From Stutzerimonas stutzeri (GTDB lineage Bacteria; Pseudomonadota; Gammaproteobacteria; Pseudomonadales; Pseudomonadaceae), in the NCBI RefSeq assembly GCF_009789555.1, contig NZ_CP046902.1:1566001-1630000 (forward strand): a DNA stretch of 64,000 bases, written 5' to 3'. This document shows, piece by piece, positions 61,081 through 64,000 of the stretch. Position numbers and translations under genes: made by a program. The notes beneath the pieces are model-generated. The model saw nothing but the letters and a program-made list of their open reading frames with translations. It ran no database searches and had not been told where the DNA came from. Numbering within the stretch: position 1 is the first letter of the stretch; the number at the start of each line of letters is the position of its first letter.

Positions 61081-62118
61081 TCAGGCTCCCGTGTCTTCGC
61101 GCTCCGATTCGAGTAGCGCCGCCTTGCGCTCCAGCCCCCATCGATAGCCGGTCAGCGACTGGTTGGCGCCAACGACGCGATGACAGGGCACCAGCAACCC
61201 GACGGGATTGCTGGCGCAGGCCCTGGCGACCGCGCGGGCGTGGCTGCCGAGGTGTTCGGCCAGCTCGCCATAACGTCGGGTCTGGCCCACCGGGATGGCT
61301 TGCAAGGCTTGCCAGACGCGCTGCTGGAACGCGCTGCCACGCAGATCGAGCGGCAACCGGGCGGCGCGAGAGGGCTCCTCCAGTTGCGTCAGGATCGAGC
61401 GCAACCATTCGCCGAGCCCGTCCTGGTCGCGTACGAGCTCGGCGGCAGCGAAGCGTGATTGCAGCTCGCTCAAGAGTTCGTGCTCCAGCTCGCCAAACAG
61501 CAACGCGCAGATTCCGCGCTCGCTGGCCGCGATCAGCAGCAGCCCCAACGGACAGGCGCTGGTGGCGTAGCGCAGCGATTCGCCGGCCCCTTTTCGACGG
61601 CGCTGCGCCGGGCTCAGCGCCGTGCTGCTCTGATAGACGCCGCGGGTGCTGCCGTAGCCGGCCTCCAGGGCTGCGTCGAGCACCGAATCGGCGGCCGGCA
61701 GGCGTGTTTCCAGCCGCTCGCGGCGTCGACCGGCCGCCCAGGCGCGTGGCGTGAGGCCGGTACGCGATTTGAACGCCCGTGCCAGATGCGACGCGGACAG
61801 GCCGATACGTGCGGCCAACTGGTCGAGAGTCACCGGCTCGGCACGCTCATCCAGCAGCCGACAGGCCGCGACGACCAGCGCGTCCAGCTGTTCGGCCGGG
61901 CTCTGGCCTTGTGGCGAGCAGCGCTTGCAGGCACGGTAACCGGCGGCTTCGGCATCCGCGGCAGTGCTGAAGAAGCTGACGCCGTCACGCCTCGGTCGGC
62001 GCGCCGGACAACTGGGACGGCAGAAGATCCGGGTCGAACGCACGGCGAACACGAAACGATCGTCATAGCCTGGATCGCGGTCGCAGAGTGCTTGCCAACA
62101 GTGGTCGAAATCGAGCAT
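61081..62118 (-). CDS. ada: Bifunctional regulator/O6-methylguanine-DNA methyltransferase Ada
   Basis: A 345-residue adaptive-response protein. The N-terminal zinc domain has Cys33, Cys37 (FCRPSC) and the CKRC pair near 64-67 that accept methyl from phosphotriesters. An AraC-type HTH (about 85-175, RIGLSASHLARAFKSRTGLT) follows, and then the C-terminal methyltransferase with acceptor Cys in VPCHRVVG and the NPVGLLVPCH region. It both repairs DNA and activates repair genes once methylated. Divergent from the RIO kinase gene. Confidence 0.95.
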   Translation of the reverse strand: MLDFDHCWQALCDRDPGYDDRFVFAVRSTRIFCRPSCPARRPRRDGVSFFSTAADAEAAGYRACKRCSPQGQSPAEQLDALVVAACRLLDERAEPVTLDQLAARIGLSASHLARAFKSRTGLTPRAWAAGRRRERLETRLPAADSVLDAALEAGYGSTRGVYQSSTALSPAQRRRKGAGESLRYATSACPLGLLLIAASERGICALLFGELEHELLSELQSRFAAAELVRDQDGLGEWLRSILTQLEEPSRAARLPLDLRGSAFQQRVWQALQAIPVGQTRRYGELAEHLGSHARAVARACASNPVGLLVPCHRVVGANQSLTGYRWGLERKAALLESEREDTGA

Positions 62119-62276
62119 TGCGGTGCTCCCTGGGTGGTTGATTCGAATTGTCCGCCCTGCTCATCGTGGATGCCAATCCGCAACGCGCTTTTAAACTTGG
62201 CGGCGACCATGGAAGCCCGATGACGATTACCGTAACCTGCAATCCTGCATAGTCGAAAAGGGTCTATACGCTGCTG

Positions 62277-63167
62277 ATGAAAACGCCAAAACGACTCGAG
62301 CCGCTTGTCGAGGATGGGCTGATCGACGAAGTGCTGCGGCCGCTGATGAGCGGCAAGGAAGCAGCGGTCTATGTGGTGCGCTGCGGCGACGAGCTGCGCT
62401 GCGCAAAGGTCTACAAGGAGGCCAACAACCGGAGTTTTCGCCAGGCCGTCAAGTATCAGGAAGGTCGCAAGGTGCGTAGCAGCCGCGATGCCCGTGCGAT
62501 GGCCAAGGGCTCCAAACACGGGCGCAAGGAAAAGGAAGAAAACTGGCAGAACGCTGAAGTCGCTGCGTTGTTCCGCCTGGCCGATGCGGGCGTGCGCGTG
62601 CCCAAGCCTTACGATTTTCTCGACGGTGTGCTGCTGATGGAGATGATCACGGGCGACGATGGCGATGCCGCGCCGCGTCTCAACGACGTCGATCTGCATC
62701 CTGACGATGCGCGCGAATTCCACGCGTTCATGATCGGCGAGGTAGTGAAGATGCTTTGCGCCGGTCTGGTCCATGGCGATCTGTCCGAATTCAACGTGCT
62801 GCTCGACGGCTACGGGCCGGTGATCATCGACCTGCCGCAGGCGGTCGACGCTGCCGGCAACAACCACGCGTTCGAGATGCTCGAGCGCGACGTGGGCAAC
62901 ATGTCGGCGTACTTTGGCAGGTTCGCCCCTGAACTCAGGTTCACCCGCTATGCCAAGGAAATGTGGGCGCTCTATGAAGACGGCAAGCTCACCCCGGAAA
63001 CAGAGCTGACCGGCGAATTCGCAGAACCGGAAGACGCCGCGGATCTCGACGCGGTGATGCGCGAGATCAAGGCGACCCTGGCTGATCAGACTCGCAAGGA
63101 GGCGCTGCGCAACGCCACGGACGAGCCGACTGACGAACCGCCTACGCCGCCGTGGATGCGTAACTGA
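62277..63167 (+). CDS. RIO1-like atypical serine protein kinase
   Basis: A 296-residue RIO-family kinase. The nucleotide-binding segment is MSGKEAAVYVVRCGDELRCAKVY (MSGKEAAVYVV then CAKVYK), the catalytic loop is GLVHGDLSEFNVLLDG (Asp, Asn), and the metal-binding aspartate is in VIIDLPQAVD. The C-terminus is a hydrophilic Pro/Glu/Thr tail. Bacterial RIO proteins are found in many proteobacteria; the substrate is not known. Stands alone, divergent from ada. Confidence 0.85.
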   Translation: MKTPKRLEPLVEDGLIDEVLRPLMSGKEAAVYVVRCGDELRCAKVYKEANNRSFRQAVKYQEGRKVRSSRDARAMAKGSKHGRKEKEENWQNAEVAALFRLADAGVRVPKPYDFLDGVLLMEMITGDDGDAAPRLNDVDLHPDDAREFHAFMIGEVVKMLCAGLVHGDLSEFNVLLDGYGPVIIDLPQAVDAAGNNHAFEMLERDVGNMSAYFGRFAPELRFTRYAKEMWALYEDGKLTPETELTGEFAEPEDAADLDAVMREIKATLADQTRKEALRNATDEPTDEPPTPPWMRN

Positions 63168-63388
63168 CCGAGCTGGCCATCGACCGTTCCGACGGTCGGG
63201 TATCGCACCGGCTGGCGTGGCGCACGGCGCTTTCGGTGCGGAGCGTCCTGCGGTCAGCGCTCTGGCTCGGGTATCGGCCCATGCTCGGATGACCGGGCAC
63301 TGGCCCGTCTGCAGCAACGCACGTCGGTTCGTCAGCCGCCGATTGGGCGTATCATGGTCGCTGATTCAACTCGAGCGGGAGCGTCGCA

Positions 63389-63853
63389 ATGCAAGGTCAG
63401 CCACAGGTCATCGAATACCTCAAGGAACTGCTGCGTGGGGAGCTGGCCGCGCGCGATCAGTATTTCCTGCACTCGCGGATGTACGCCGACTGGGGCTTCA
63501 GCAAACTCTACGAGCGCATCAACCACGAGATGGAAGAGGAAACCCAGCACGCTGACGCATTGCTGCAGCGCATCCTGTTCCTCGAAGGTACGCCCGACAT
63601 GACGCCCGAGCCGCTGAACGTCGGGCACACCGTGCCGGACATGCTGCGCAGCGACCTGGCACTGGAATACAAGGTGCGGGCCGCGCTGGCCAAGGGAATC
63701 GAGCTGGCCGAACAGCACGGCGACTATCCGACGCGCGACATTCTCGCCGCGCAACTGATGGATACCGAAGAAGATCATGCCTACTGGCTGGAGCAGCAGC
63801 TCGGGCTGATCGATCGCATCGGCCTGCAAAACTACCTGCAATCGCAGGCGTAA
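63389..63853 (+). CDS. bfrA: Bacterioferritin-type ferritin (BfrA/FtnA-like), heme ligand Met52 absent
   Basis: A 154-residue four-helix iron-storage protein. Ferroxidase ligands Glu18, Glu51, His54, Glu127 and His130 are in place, plus a Glu in LALEYK. The position that carries the axial heme ligand Met52 in bacterioferritins is Thr (EEETQHAD), so heme binding at the subunit interface is doubtful. It is closest to the P. aeruginosa BfrA/FtnA type (MQG.P.VI.YL...GELAARDQYF). GCGGGAGCG precedes the ATG. Convergent with cueR, 7 bp apart. The 221-bp gap before it holds no gene I can support. Confidence 0.9.
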   Translation: MQGQPQVIEYLKELLRGELAARDQYFLHSRMYADWGFSKLYERINHEMEEETQHADALLQRILFLEGTPDMTPEPLNVGHTVPDMLRSDLALEYKVRAALAKGIELAEQHGDYPTRDILAAQLMDTEEDHAYWLEQQLGLIDRIGLQNYLQSQA

Positions 63854-63860
63854 TCGCCGC

Positions 63861-64000
63861 TCAACAGCAGCCGCCGGACTCCAGATCCTTTAGGATCGGG
63901 CAGTCCGGGCGGTCGTCGCCGTGGCAATGGTCGATCAACTGTTGCAGCGTGTCGCGCAGGCCCACCAGCTCGGCGATCTTCTGGTTCAGCGCGTCGATAT
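63861..64000 (-). CDS. cueR: CueR-type MerR-family copper regulator, C-terminal part
   Basis: Only the last 45 residues lie in the window (stop at 63863-63861). They show the end of the dimerisation helix (LNQKIAELVGLRDTLQQLI) and the Cu(I)-binding loop CHGDDRPDC, two cysteines seven residues apart, followed by a terminal GGCC. That spacing is the CueR/HmrR form of MerR regulators, which activate copper efflux genes. The DNA-binding half is beyond the right edge. Confidence 0.85.
   Translation of the reverse strand, partial: IDALNQKIAELVGLRDTLQQLIDHCHGDDRPDCPILKDLESGGCC

Overview
The window is a high-GC, gene-dense chromosomal segment from a member of the Pseudomonadaceae. Protein resemblances and gene order (hflC-hisZ-purA-rnr-rlmB, rpsF-rpsR-DUF2232-rplI-dnaB-alr, pilR-pilS, bamD/rluD/pgeF/clpB, ampD-ampE) point to Pseudomonas sensu lato; I favour the P. 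stutzeri group (Stutzerimonas) but cannot prove it from sequence alone. I saw no insertion sequences, prophage, CRISPR array or rRNA.

Layout. 1-6.97 kb: end of hflC, hisZ, purA, two tandem tRNA-Leu(CAG) genes on the minus strand, and the rnr-rlmB operon. 7.2-9.3 kb: a hybrid sensor kinase split by a 7-bp tandem repeat. 9.4-16.7 kb: ribosomal proteins S6, S18 and L9 with a membrane protein, then dnaB, alr and a YgiQ radical-SAM gene. 16.7-21.6 kb: a CtpL-like chemoreceptor and a GcbA-like diguanylate cyclase, divergent from a DUF2333 gene. 21.7-30.8 kb: pilR-pilS and a small membrane protein, bamD, then rluD-pgeF-clpB, with a sigma-32-type promoter before clpB. 30.9-36.5 kb: tRNA-Asn-Pro-Lys, ndh, two DUF genes and nadC. 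36.5-46.3 kb: zapG, a hydrolase, trpS, zapE, a GlxA-type regulator, nfi, ampD-ampE and a second chemoreceptor. 59.97-64 kb: tatD, a small hypothetical gene, ada, a RIO kinase, a bacterioferritin-type ferritin and the end of cueR.

The most interesting block is 46.3-60.0 kb, which reads as one short-chain amide/urea utilisation system. An ABC importer of the Urt/FmdDEF type (urtABCDE) is followed by formamidase fmdA, the zinc-ribbon protein fmdB, aliphatic amidase amiE and the Clp-like ATPase amiB. Divergently encoded is a two-gene signalling operon. It consists of an 1151-residue protein that fuses a complete NCS1 (cytosine/allantoin-type) permease to a cysteine cluster, a histidine kinase and a receiver domain, plus a LuxR/NarL-type response regulator that overlaps it by ATGA. 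The AmiC/AmiR/AmiS proteins that control amiE in P. aeruginosa are not encoded here.

Three 16-bp inverted repeats in the 7-2-7 layout typical of NarL-family regulators (TACGTCA-N2-NGACGTA, one half-site diverged) lie only where such a regulator should act. Two are in tandem, 22 bp apart, in the kinase/urtA divergent region, and one is upstream of fmdA. My hypothesis is that the permease-kinase senses a small amide, urea or related N-compound and drives import and hydrolysis through these sites.
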